A stretch of 64,000 nucleotides of DNA from an uncultured Acidimicrobiaceae bacterium (GTDB lineage Bacteria; Actinomycetota; Acidimicrobiia; Acidimicrobiales; SZUA-35): contig CAMYLA010000013.1 in NCBI GenBank assembly GCA_947259095.1, positions 106,117 to 170,116 of the forward strand, read 5' to 3'. Numbering within the stretch: position 1 is the stretch's first letter; every line of letters starts with the position of its first letter. This document shows, one piece after another, positions 1 to 9,847 of this stretch. The translations under genes were made by a program, and so were the position numbers. A model generated the notes under the pieces. The model searched no databases. It was not told the origin of the DNA and saw nothing but the letters and a program-made list of their open reading frames with translations.

Positions 1-566
1 TCGGTGGCATCCAGGAAGATGAACATCATCCCGAACCCGACCCCGGCCAACAACGATTCGATCACCACCGCCATGGTGACCGGGGCCGAACCGTCCCCAA
101 CCGCCATGGTGACCGTTGCCGAACCATCGCCGGCATGCTCGGTGACCGAGGCCGGACCATCGCCGGGGTTGATCGAGACCAACAACACCGCCAGGAGACC
201 GAGCCCGACCCCGAGCCAGCCGATGGCCGACAGCCGATCGCCGTCCATCGCACCCCAGGCGGTCGGCACCACGGCCGAGGTGATGGCGGTGAGCGGGGCC
301 ACCACGCTCATCGGCCCGACCGCCAGCCGTCGATACAGCAACGCAACACCGATGACCCCGAACCCGCCGCCGATCACGCCGAGCAGCACATCACCGACAT
401 CGAACCGCTCGGCCAGGACCAGGGCGGCGATCGTGGCCCCGACCGCCCCGACCAGATGGGACCCGGCGACGACCTGCAGCACCCGGGCCCGCTTTGCGGC
501 CAGACCGCCACAGAAGTCACCGACGCCGAAGACCACAGCCGTGACCAAGGAGAGGACGATCGCCAA
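1..566 (-). CDS. EamA/DMT-family membrane exporter, 3' end cut by window edge
   Basis: Read on the minus strand, 188 codons are visible before the window ends. The product begins LAIVLSLVTAVVFGVGDFCGG, followed by alternating hydrophobic helices; the GVGDF-GG-A-R start and the later GVGFGMMFIFLDAT segment are typical of EamA (drug/metabolite transporter) proteins, which usually have ten helices. About five are seen here. An in-frame stop (TAG) lies three codons before the TTG at 566, and no ATG or GTG is available in between, so TTG is the likely start. After the fourth or fifth helix there is a hydrophilic loop made of three 11-residue repeats, unusual for this family. Substrate cannot be told from sequence. 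Confidence 0.75.
   Translation of the reverse strand, partial: MAIVLSLVTAVVFGVGDFCGGLAAKRARVLQVVAGSHLVGAVGATIAALVLAERFDVGDVLLGVIGGGFGVIGVALLYRRLAVGPMSVVAPLTAITSAVVPTAWGAMDGDRLSAIGWLGVGLGLLAVLLVSINPGDGPASVTEHAGDGSATVTMAVGDGSAPVTMAVVIESLLAGVGFGMMFIFLDAT
73..171. repeat. 33-bp tandem repeat, three copies, inside the EamA gene
   Basis: Units begin at 73, 106 and 139; the second and third have drifted by a few bases. Each unit encodes 11 residues (pattern GDGSA-VTMAV on the minus strand), so copy number changes keep the reading frame. They fall in a loop between membrane helices. Confidence 0.8.
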
Positions 567-660
567 GGTGACGTTCTATCGCCTGTGATCGAGAACCGCC
601 CCCGCCCTGGTTGACCCGGGCCCGGGGCTGGCAACGGCTTCCCGCCGCAGCGCGGGCCGG

Positions 661-1748
<1,088 letters not shown>

Positions 1749-1752
<4 letters not shown>

Positions 1753-3479
1753 TCCGTGGCCCCCTGACCGTTGGCCTCGCCGCCGACGGTGGCCCCTTGC
1801 CCGTCGAGGTTGCTCAGATCCGGGAAGTGGCAGGCCACATAGTGGTCGTCGTCGACCTTTCGTATCTCCGGTTCCTCCTGGGCACACTTCTCCCTGGCGG
1901 CCGGACAGCGGGTCCGGAACCGGCACCCGCTCGGCGGGTTGATCGGCGACGGCAGGTCGGCGGCGATCTGGGTCACCCTGGCCTCGATCAGCGGATCGGG
2001 ATGGGGAATGGCCGAGAGCAACAGCTTGGAGTAGTGGTGCGTCGGCGCGGCATACAACGAGTCGGGTTTTGCCACCTCGCAGATCTTGCCGAGATACATG
2101 ACCGCCACCCGGTCGCTGACGTTCTTGACCACCGCCAGATCGTGGGCGATGAACACCAGGGTCAGCCCGTAGCGCTGCTTCATGTCCTCCAGCAGGTTGA
2201 GGATCTGAGCCTGGACCGACACGTCGAGCGCCGAGACCGGTTCGTCGCAGATGATGACCTTGGGGTCCATGATCAGGGCCCTGGCGATCGACAATCGCTG
2301 GGCCTGCCCACCGGAGAACTCGAACGGCTTGCGGTCGAGAGCCTGGTCCGGGTTCATGCCGACCGTCTCCAACATCTCACGGACCTTCGGCTCGGCCCGC
2401 TCCCGGAGCTCGTTGCGGCGGATCTGGAGCTGACGGCGCACCACCCGGTACAGCCCGTAGTTGATGGCAACCGTTGCCACCAGAACCGCCAACTTGGGGA
2501 TCCCGTCCAGACCGGTGATGAAGAAGATCTGGAGCCCCACCACCGCCACCAACGCCGCGGCGATCCCCGATGCCCCGGCTCTGGCCGGCTTGACCATGGC
2601 GGCCAGGAACCACGCCGCCAAGCCGACGGCGATGGCCATCATCACCGCCCGAAGGACCCAGGCCGGGAAACCGGCGAAGCTGTCCCAGGTCCGGTAGACC
2701 ATGAACACCGACACCGCCACGGCGAACCCCGCCCCCGCCAGTCCCACCGCGTTCGACACCGTCCCCATCACCCTCGACACCACGCCGAACGGCACGATGA
2801 TGGCCAGGGCACACCACACCAGCCCGAGGATGAACAGCGCGCCGCCGACGGCGACCAGTACCGCCAGGACCGGGAAGCCGATGATCTGGGCCGGTACCTG
2901 GAGCCACCCGAGCTGGTCTTCGAACCGGCGTCCCTCGGCCGCCTCACTGACGATCCACAGCACCAGCGCCAGCAGGGCCACCGGCAGCACATAGCGCAGC
3001 GGTTTGATGGCGAGCCCTGCCACCCGCTGGAAGAACTTGCCGAACTTCTCGAACCAGATCGATGTCGGGGGCCGACCGGCATCCTCCTCCCACCAGATCA
3101 TCAGCGGTTCGCCGATGATGTCGCGAACGGTCCGACGGGGGTTGAGGGCCGAGATGGGATCCTGGAAGATCATCTGCAGCACCGGCCGGGTCCGCCGCAG
3201 GGTCTCGTCGTCGAGGCCGGTCAGCTCGACCTGATCGAGCACCACCGATCCGGACGTCGGCTGGGGGACCTGCATGATCGCCTTGCCGGTGGTCGACTTG
3301 CCGCAACCGGACTCGCCGACCAGCCCCAGGGTCTCCCCCTGGATCAGGTCGATGGAGATGCCGCTGACCGCATGGACCACATCGCCCGAGGTGCCGACCG
3401 GGAACTCGACCACCAGGTCCTCGGCACGCAGCAGGGTGTCGCCGGAGTCTCTGAGGTGTGCCTTGCCGCTGCCGGCCAC
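1749..3479 (-). CDS. oppF: Peptide ABC importer 1, OppF-type ATPase with internal membrane domain
   Basis: 576 residues, against about 340 for the paralogue at 11837-12859. The ATPase parts are intact: Walker A GESGCGKST (55-63), Q-loop FQDPISALNPRR (105-116), signature FSGGQ (388-392), Walker B VIICDEPVSALD (408-419), H-loop IAHDL, and the C-terminal GCRFRTRC oligopeptide motif. Between about 130 and 360, exactly between the Q-loop arm and the helical signature subdomain, lies an extra 230 residues with six or seven hydrophobic helices (roughly 162-180, 197-236, 244-262, 274-297, 305-324, 328-346), then a basic stretch RRQLQIRRNELRER. The GTG start at 3479 overlaps the permease stop by one base. 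The whole insert is in frame with no stop. I know of no standard OppF with such a domain. Confidence 0.85.
2402..3092 (-). other. Polytopic membrane insertion within oppF
   Basis: Codons for about residues 130-360 of the OppF-type ATPase. The segment is strongly hydrophobic, with helix-length runs such as VLPVALLALVLWIVSEAA and VMMAIAVGLAAWFLAAMV, and has no EAA loop of ABC permeases, so it is not a fused OppB/OppC. The paralogous OppF at 11837-12859 passes directly from GDVVAEPLRVWG to the SELLHAVG helix at the equivalent place. GC content and codon style match the neighbours. Confidence 0.8.
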
Positions 3480-4402
3480 TACAACACCGACTCCCTCGGC
3501 TCGTATCGTTCCTGGAGTTTGTCGCCGACGAAGTTCAACGCCAGCACCGTCAGGAACATGGCGGCGGCGGGAACGAGGCTGATGTGGGCCGAGGTGTCGA
3601 GATCGGTGCGGCCCTTGTTGATCATGTCTCCCCAGGTCGGCGTTGGGGGCCGGACCGAGAGCCCGAGAAAGGCGACCGCCCCCTCGACCACGATCAGGTT
3701 GGCCATGACGATCAGCGAGTAGCTGACAAGCGCCGGTGCGACGTTCGGCAGCACCTCCCGGAACATCACCCTGCCGTTGCGGGCCCCCATCGTCTTGGCC
3801 GCAAGGACGAACTCCCGCTCCGACCACACCAGGGTCGAGGCCCGGACCACCCTGGCGATCGGTGCGATCGACAGCAGCACGAACACCAGGATCAGGATGA
3901 AGACCCGCCGGGTGGCGTCGCTGTCGAGGAACAGGATCAGCGACAGGGCCAGGATCAACGGCGGGATGACCAGGGTGGCGTCGGTGAAACCGGTGATCAT
4001 CGTGTCGACCCGACTGCGATAGTAGCCGGCGGCCATGCCGATCGTGCCACCGATCATCAGGGCCAGCATCGCTCCGATCGAGGCCACGATCAGGCTGACC
4101 TGGGCACCGTAGATGACCCGGGAGAAGATGTCGCGGCCGGCCCCGTCGGTGCCGAACCAGAACTCCGAGTTCGGCCCCACCCGATTCTGGCCTGCGAAGG
4201 TCTGGGCAGGGTCCTTCAGCGGCAGGGCCTCGGCGAAGATGGCGGCCAGGGTGAGGGCGACCAGAAAGCCGACCGCCAGCCAGAACACAAAACCGACGGC
4301 CTTCGCCCTGCGGACCCCGGCCCCGGCCGCCGGGGCCGCCGCCGGTGCAACGACGGCGGCCGGCGCAACGGTCGGCAACCCTGTTTCCTGATCAGCCACC
4401 AT
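3479..4402 (-). CDS. oppC: Peptide ABC importer 1, OppC/DppC-type permease
   Basis: About 307 residues. An Ala/Pro-rich N-terminus is followed by a first helix (VGFVFWLAVGFLVALTLAA), the periplasmic FGTDGAGRDIFSRVIYGAQ motif of DppC proteins, four or five further helices and the EAA-type loop AKTMGARNGRVMFREVLPN. A perfect AGGAGG lies two bases before the ATG at 4402 but five bases before an in-frame GTG at 4399, so the GTG may be the true start. It overlaps the oppB stop by 8-11 bases, indicating translational coupling. Works with oppB at 4392-5681. Confidence 0.9.
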   Translation of the reverse strand: MVADQETGLPTVAPAAVVAPAAAPAAGAGVRRAKAVGFVFWLAVGFLVALTLAAIFAEALPLKDPAQTFAGQNRVGPNSEFWFGTDGAGRDIFSRVIYGAQVSLIVASIGAMLALMIGGTIGMAAGYYRSRVDTMITGFTDATLVIPPLILALSLILFLDSDATRRVFILILVFVLLSIAPIARVVRASTLVWSEREFVLAAKTMGARNGRVMFREVLPNVAPALVSYSLIVMANLIVVEGAVAFLGLSVRPPTPTWGDMINKGRTDLDTSAHISLVPAAAMFLTVLALNFVGDKLQERYEPRESVL

Positions 4403-5681
4403 CGCCTCCTAAGCCGCTCCCGCCGGTTCTCAGCCGGGGATCGAGAGCAAGGTACGAGAAGTCGACCATCACCAGGATCAGGACGTACAGGGTGGCGATG
4501 ACCATCGTCCCCCCCTGGACCGCGATGAAGTCTCGCTGGGTGATGGCGTTGAACATGTACCCGCCGATGCCGGGGAGCACGAAGATGATCTCGGTGATCA
4601 GCGCCCCACCGATCAGTGCCCCCACCGTGAAGCCCATGACCGTGAGCAGGGTGAACATCGACGGGCGGAGGGCGTGGCGCCACAGGATGCGCCGGGTTCG
4701 CAGCCCCTTCGATCTGGCCAGGTCGATGAAGGGCTGACGAAGAGTCCCGATCATGTCGGCCCGCAACAGCCGCATGAACACCGCGGCCTGGCCGAGGGCG
4801 AGCGACACCGCAGGCAGGAGCATGTGCTTGAAGTGGTCCACCTTGCTCTCCCCGAACGGTACATAGCGGGAGCCGGGCAGGATCTTCAATCCGATGTCGA
4901 CGCCGAACACGGTCACACCACCGATGGCCAGGAACAGGATCAGGGTGATGGCCAGGACGAACGGCGGGACGGCGAAGAACCCGAGCATCACCGTGTTGAT
5001 GGTGCGATCGGCGCGCTGGCCGTTGCGGTAGGCGGCGTAGACGCCCAGTGGGAACGAGATCACGGTCGCCAGGATGAGGGCGTAGAGCATCAACTGCAGC
5101 GACGGCGTGATCGAACGGGAGATCCCGTCTGCGACATCCTCCCGGAGCAGGACCGACGTGCCGAGATCGCCGACCATGGCGTCGCCGAGCCAGTTGCCGT
5201 ACCGGGCGAAGAACGGTTCGTCGAGACCCATCTCGGCATTGACCCTGGCCACCGCGTCTGGGGTGGCGGAAGGGCCGAGGATGTTGATGGCCGGGTCGCC
5301 GGGAAGTGACGCCATCAGTGAGAACACGACGAACGAAACCGCCAACATGATGGGGATCACCCCCAACACCCGACGCACCGCATAGGGCCCGTTGGTGAGG
5401 AACGCGGCGGTGGTCCCGACCAGGACCACCAGGGCGAAGGTCCAACTGATCGGCGGTCGTTCGACGAAGGCCCAGACGATGGTCGCACCGGTGCCGACAA
5501 CGGCCAGCGCACCGGCTCCCTGCCTGGCTGCAATGGCCACCAGGGAGGAGGCGATGACCGTGAGCACCATGATGGCGAACGACCACGCCGAACGCTGCGA
5601 CGAGGCGGCTGACAACCCGATGGCCAGGACCGCGCCGGCGGACATGACCAACAGAGCCGGTTTGCCCATCGCTGTGCGCAC
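4392..5681 (-). CDS. oppB: Peptide ABC importer 1, OppB/DppB-type permease with N-terminal membrane extension
   Basis: 429 residues from the GTG at 5681, which has AAGGAG 11 bases upstream (5693-5698); an ATG at 5741 would add 20 residues. The canonical OppB core starts near residue 104 (RRVLGVIPIMLAVSFVVFSLM) and continues through LPGDPAI, a large periplasmic loop and the EAA loop ARSKGLRTRRILWRHALRPS. Before it stand about 100 residues holding four extra predicted helices, absent from the paralogue at 8840-9796 and from ordinary 310-340 residue OppB proteins. Together with the OppF insertion, importer 1 therefore carries roughly ten additional membrane helices. The role of these is unknown. 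Confidence 0.88.
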   Translation of the reverse strand: MRTAMGKPALLVMSAGAVLAIGLSAASSQRSAWSFAIMVLTVIASSLVAIAARQGAGALAVVGTGATIVWAFVERPPISWTFALVVLVGTTAAFLTNGPYAVRRVLGVIPIMLAVSFVVFSLMASLPGDPAINILGPSATPDAVARVNAEMGLDEPFFARYGNWLGDAMVGDLGTSVLLREDVADGISRSITPSLQLMLYALILATVISFPLGVYAAYRNGQRADRTINTVMLGFFAVPPFVLAITLILFLAIGGVTVFGVDIGLKILPGSRYVPFGESKVDHFKHMLLPAVSLALGQAAVFMRLLRADMIGTLRQPFIDLARSKGLRTRRILWRHALRPSMFTLLTVMGFTVGALIGGALITEIIFVLPGIGGYMFNAITQRDFIAVQGGTMVIATLYVLILVMVDFSYLALDPRLRTGGSGLGGDGG

Positions 5682-5870
5682 TGTCGGTTTCGCTCCTTCC
5701 GCTCGGGTTCGAGTCAGGGGATTGGCCGGCGACCCCACCATCTCCCCTTGGGGAGATCGAGGGTCGGCTGCACCCTCTGCGCAGTGACGCCGGTTCTTCT
5801 GCCTACGTTGGTTCCGGGTCCTCGTTGACCACTGCGTCGTGTCCTGGGCCTGGGTCCTGTGGCGGTGGGG

Positions 5871-7748
5871 CTACCCCTGGCAGTTGCCGTCGGTGCACCA
5901 GATCTGGGTCAGGTGGTGTTTGCCTGCGATCACCGGCTTGGTCAAGCCGTAGCCCGGAATCTCGAGGTCGGTGATGTTCTGGACCCTCTGGTTGGCTACA
6001 ACGCCCCACAGCGTCCAGACGGTCCAGAAATTCCAGACGTTCTCGCCGAACAGCCGGTTGACCGCTTCGGTGGCCTCCTGGCGGGCTGCGGGGTCGGGGT
6101 TCTGGCGGATCGTGGTGTAGGCGGCGTCCATGTCGGCATCCTGGAACCGGCCGAAGTTGAGAGCCAGCTCCGGAACGCTGGGATCGATTGGGCTGGCCGT
6201 GGCCGAGTTCCACCAGTACCACTGCTCGGTGGGATCGACCCCGGCGTGGTTGCGCCAACCCTGCGCCTGGAACGTCCCGGCCAGGGCAAGGCCGATGTAC
6301 TGACCCTGTTCGATCGGGGTGATGCTGACCTCGATCTCGTCGGCGAAGGCGTCCCGCCACATCGAGGCGATCAGCTCGTTGGTCTCGACGTTGAAGGCGT
6401 CATTGGTGGTGTTGAAGCTGAAGGCGATCGGCACCGTGCCGTGATCGGTCTTGCAGGTCTCCCACTCGGTGGCCGCCGCCTCGAGGTCGAAGCCGGGGTA
6501 GCCGGTGTCCTCGAGGTGGCCGATCGAGCCCGGCGGGAACGGGCCATTGGCCGGGCTGACGATGCCGGCATATCGCTCGTCGGCCACCCGTTGCTGGTCG
6601 ATGGCGTGGGCCAGGGCACGGCGACAGCTCAACTGCAGCAGCGGACTGGACGAGTTCGCATCGCCGGGGTCCATGGCCAGGCCGTCGAGCCCACGGACGA
6701 AGGCCAGCGTCGGGTTCTCGCCGGCGCCGACGTTCAACAGGATGTAGTTCGTCTCGCCGAAGTCGTTGGCCTGGAGCAACACGAACTCGCCGTCGCTCTC
6801 GTACTTGGCGATCTCATCGGCGTTGGCGGTGTGGATGATGTCGAACTGCCCCGACTTGAGGCCGTTGGACCGTCCCTGGATGTCGACCGCCACCACCAAC
6901 TCGACCTCGTCGAGGTATGGCAGCCCCTCACCGGTGGCATTCGGTCCGTCGCCCCGCCAGTAGTCCTCGTTGCGTTCGGCCATGAAGCTGTTGCCGTTGC
7001 CGGGGGTGTAGGACACGAACTTGAACGGGCCGAGCCCCACCGGCTCGGACGGGTTGCCCGTGGCCGCCGCTGCCTCCTCCTCGGTGAGGAGAGGGTTGTT
7101 GGACAGTGTTTGCATCCAGGTCGGCGAGAGCATCATGCCGCAGACCTCGGTCCGCAACGCCTTCGGCCCGAGCGCCTCAGGAGCGCTGTAGCTCAGGGTG
7201 ACCGTCTGACCGTCGGCGGTGACCTCGTCGAGTCCGAGGAACGCCGGCCCGGTCAGTGGGCTGAACCGGCAGGCGTCGATGTTGTACTTGACGGCCGCAC
7301 CGTCGAACGGGGTGCCGTCGTGGAAGGTGATGCCCTCCCGGATGGTCATCGTCCACTCGGTGAAGTCCTCGTTCGGTTCGACGGTCTCCACCAGGTAGGG
7401 CTGGATCTCGCCGTTCTCGTCTGTGATGAACAGACCGTCGGTGATGGTCCGCAGGATCATCCGGCAGGAGATGGCGCAGGAGGTTGCGTAGTGGGTCCAG
7501 GGGTTGGCGGAGTCGGCCTCGATGCCGTAGATCAGCCGACCGCCTCGAACCGGCCCTTCGGCGGTGTCCCGCCCGTCACCGCCTTCGGCGTCGCCTTCGT
7601 CGCGGTCCTGGGTTTCGACCTGCTGATCCCCGTCCTCGGAACCGGTGGTGACGTCACTGCTCTCGTCGTCGCCATCGCTCCCGCAAGCGGCGGCGATCAG
7701 CGACAATGCCAGCGCAATGGCCAGCAACCTTGCAATGCGAGACGACAT
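5871..7748 (-). CDS. oppA: Peptide ABC importer 1, extracytoplasmic solute-binding lipoprotein
   Basis: 625 residues from the ATG at 7748, preceded by GGGGGAGAGG. A signal peptide (MSSRIARLLAIALALSLIAA) ends in a lipobox with Cys, then an acidic linker (GSDGDDESSD). The body has the SBP_bac_5 hallmarks: the GGRLIYGIEADSANPW start, the FHDGTPFDGAAVKYNIDA motif that follows the usual IREGITFHDG, and LGPFKFVSY. Longer start choices add a non-signal leader and are disfavoured. First gene of the importer 1 half of the run; a strong hairpin separates it from oppC2. Binds a peptide-like ligand by family; specificity unknown. Confidence 0.9.
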   Translation of the reverse strand: MSSRIARLLAIALALSLIAAACGSDGDDESSDVTTGSEDGDQQVETQDRDEGDAEGGDGRDTAEGPVRGGRLIYGIEADSANPWTHYATSCAISCRMILRTITDGLFITDENGEIQPYLVETVEPNEDFTEWTMTIREGITFHDGTPFDGAAVKYNIDACRFSPLTGPAFLGLDEVTADGQTVTLSYSAPEALGPKALRTEVCGMMLSPTWMQTLSNNPLLTEEEAAAATGNPSEPVGLGPFKFVSYTPGNGNSFMAERNEDYWRGDGPNATGEGLPYLDEVELVVAVDIQGRSNGLKSGQFDIIHTANADEIAKYESDGEFVLLQANDFGETNYILLNVGAGENPTLAFVRGLDGLAMDPGDANSSSPLLQLSCRRALAHAIDQQRVADERYAGIVSPANGPFPPGSIGHLEDTGYPGFDLEAAATEWETCKTDHGTVPIAFSFNTTNDAFNVETNELIASMWRDAFADEIEVSITPIEQGQYIGLALAGTFQAQGWRNHAGVDPTEQWYWWNSATASPIDPSVPELALNFGRFQDADMDAAYTTIRQNPDPAARQEATEAVNRLFGENVWNFWTVWTLWGVVANQRVQNITDLEIPGYGLTKPVIAGKHHLTQIWCTDGNCQG

Positions 7749-7788
7749 GCCTCTCCCCCTGTTGGTGCGTTGACGAGCCATCGTTACA

Positions 7789-7824
7789 AACAACCCCGTG
7801 TGACGCAAGTTACACCGGGTTGTT
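7789..7824 (-). terminator. Hairpin between oppC2 and oppA1
   Basis: Arms at 7789-7801 and 7812-7824 pair at 12 of 13 positions around a 10-base loop; on the minus strand the 3' side runs into TTGTTTGT. It lies just downstream of the importer 2 genes and 40 bases before oppA1, so it may end or attenuate importer 2 transcripts, or protect their 3' end. The mixed T tract makes terminator function plausible but not certain. Confidence 0.6.
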
Positions 7825-7848
7825 GGTGACGGGCCGAGCGCCAGGAAT

Positions 7849-8835
7849 CTACAGGGCCGAGCTGCGGTACGCCGCCCGCTTCTGGAACCAATCGCCGACC
7901 TGGTTCAGCGACAGCACGGTGAACACCAGCGCCAGCGCCGGCGCCACCACCTGCAACAGGTTGATGTCGATGTCGCGCCGGGCCTGGTTGATCATGTTGC
8001 CCCATGTCGAGGTTGGCAATTGCACGCTGAGGCCGAGGAAGCTCAGCGAGCCCTCGACCACGATCACGAACGCCGCCGCCACCATGGCGTATGACAGCAC
8101 CGTCGGCGCCACATTGGGGACGATCTCCCGCCGGAGAATGGTGGCCGGCTTGGTGCCGATGGCGCGAGCCGCCAACACGAACTCCCGGTTGCTGATGGCC
8201 AGGCTGATCGCTCGGGACACCCTGGTGTAGGCCGGGATCGACAGGAAGCCGATCACCATGCTGATGACGAACAGATCCCGGACCTTGAAGATCGAGACCA
8301 TGGCCAGCAGCAGGATGAGGGCGGGGAAGGCGAGGATGACGTCGATGATCGACATGATCACCGTCTCGGTCCGACCCCGGACATAGCCGACCAGGGAACC
8401 GAGGAAGCCGCCGACGATCACACCGAAACCGGCGGCCACGGTGGCGACGATGAGGCTGACCCAGCCGCCGTGGACGATACGGGCGAAGGTGTCGCGGGCG
8501 ATGGCATCGGTGCCGAGCCAGTGCTGGGCCGATGGACCCTCGATCGGTTCGCCGGTTCCGAACTCGCCGGTGTCGGGATTGAAGTTGTTGGTCTGGAAGT
8601 TCGGGTCCTGCAATGGCAGTGCACCGTCGAACACCACGACGTCGATCTTGGCGTAGATGGCGCCACCGAAAACGAGGATCAACCAGATACTGGACAGCTT
8701 GACCAGGATCGGCATGTCCCGGAAGACCTCGCGAGGCGAGGCCCGCTTCGGCTTCCCACCGCCGGGCGAGCCCGGAACGATGTTGCCGGCGAAGATCTCC
8801 TCCGTCGGGGTCACCGGCGTCATCGCATCCGCCAT
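7849..8835 (-). CDS. oppC: Peptide ABC importer 2, OppC/DppC-type permease
   Basis: 328 residues. A hydrophilic N-terminus of about 45 residues is followed by the first helix (LSSIWLILVFGGAIYA), the family motif WLGTDAIARDTFARIVHGGW, further helices, and the EAA loop ARAIGTKPATILRREIVPN. The ORF begins four bases after the oppB2 stop, so the two permeases are surely co-translated. Compared with the importer 1 permease it has a longer periplasmic stretch before the GTD motif (residues about 65-105), as in some peptide and nickel systems. Confidence 0.92.
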   Translation of the reverse strand: MADAMTPVTPTEEIFAGNIVPGSPGGGKPKRASPREVFRDMPILVKLSSIWLILVFGGAIYAKIDVVVFDGALPLQDPNFQTNNFNPDTGEFGTGEPIEGPSAQHWLGTDAIARDTFARIVHGGWVSLIVATVAAGFGVIVGGFLGSLVGYVRGRTETVIMSIIDVILAFPALILLLAMVSIFKVRDLFVISMVIGFLSIPAYTRVSRAISLAISNREFVLAARAIGTKPATILRREIVPNVAPTVLSYAMVAAAFVIVVEGSLSFLGLSVQLPTSTWGNMINQARRDIDINLLQVVAPALALVFTVLSLNQVGDWFQKRAAYRSSAL

Positions 8836-8839
8836 GGGT

Positions 8840-9796
8840 TCAGCTCCTTCGAATCCGTGGATCGAGCACCGTGTAGAACAGATCGACCACGGTGTTGATG
8901 ATCACGTATGCCACCGCCACGAACACCGTGATGCCCTGGATGACCAGGATGTCACGCTGGTTGATGGCATTGATCAGCCGGAAGCCGAGGCCGGGGATGG
9001 CGAAGAGTGTCTCGATGACGACGGTGCCGCCCAGCAGTGCGCCGAAGTTGATGCCGACGATGGTTGCCAGGCTCAGCGAGCTGGGACGCAGTGCATGGCG
9101 GAGCAGGATGTAGCGGTCGGACAGGCCCTTGGCTCTGGCCGAGAGAATGAAGTTCTCCTGCAGCGTGGCGATCATGTCGGATCGGATGAGCCGGGAGAAG
9201 ATCGCCATCTGGGTCAGGGCCAGGGCGGTGGCGGGCAGGATTGCGGTCTTGAGGTTCTCCACCAGGCCCTTGTCGCTGATCCGGTTCCAGTTCGATGCCG
9301 GTAACCATTTCAGTTGGACCGCGAACAACCAGATCAACATGATCCCGGTGATGAAGTTCGGCACCGAGAGCGCAACCTGCACCCCCGCCGAGGTGGTCTG
9401 ATCCTGCCACTTACCCTGGCGGTAGGCACCGATCACCCCGATGGGGATGGCCAGTATCACCGCGATGAGGATCGCCATGAACGCCAGCTGGGCGGTGACC
9501 GGCAGGCGATCTTTGATGGTCTGGGAAACCGACTGGCCGCTGTTGATGTAGGACTCGCCGAGATCACCCTGAAGGGCGCTGCCGAGCCATTTCACGTAGC
9601 GGACCGGGAGCGGTTCGTCGAGCCCCAGATCGGCCCGGACCTCTTCGAGCAGCGCCTCGTTCTGGATGCCCTCCTGGCCCAGCACTGCGGCGGCCGGATC
9701 GCCGGGGAGGAGCGAGGTCATGAGAAATGACAGCAGCGTCACTGCGAACAGTGTTGCCACCAGCCGCAACAGCCTTGTTGCAACGATTCTTCCCAT
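8840..9796 (-). CDS. oppB: Peptide ABC importer 2, OppB/DppB-type permease
   Basis: 318 residues, the standard length. The N-terminus RIVATRLLRLVATLFAVTLL is the classic first helix, followed by LPGDPAAAVLG, the long periplasmic loop with LGLDEPLPVRYVKWL, and the EAA loop ARAKGLSDRYILLRHALRPS. It lacks the four-helix extension of the importer 1 OppB. A 51-base gap separates it from the binding protein gene upstream. Confidence 0.92.
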   Translation of the reverse strand: MGRIVATRLLRLVATLFAVTLLSFLMTSLLPGDPAAAVLGQEGIQNEALLEEVRADLGLDEPLPVRYVKWLGSALQGDLGESYINSGQSVSQTIKDRLPVTAQLAFMAILIAVILAIPIGVIGAYRQGKWQDQTTSAGVQVALSVPNFITGIMLIWLFAVQLKWLPASNWNRISDKGLVENLKTAILPATALALTQMAIFSRLIRSDMIATLQENFILSARAKGLSDRYILLRHALRPSSLSLATIVGINFGALLGGTVVIETLFAIPGLGFRLINAINQRDILVIQGITVFVAVAYVIINTVVDLFYTVLDPRIRRS

Positions 9797-9847
9797 GAGC
9801 GCTCGCTCCCCCTTTACCGACGAACCTTCAGAGTAACCGGCCCGGCC

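Noticed and set aside
2402..3092. That the membrane segment in oppF1 is a fused OppB/OppC permease
   Set aside because: No EAA loop or GDP/GTD periplasmic motifs are present, and two proper permease genes already lie upstream.
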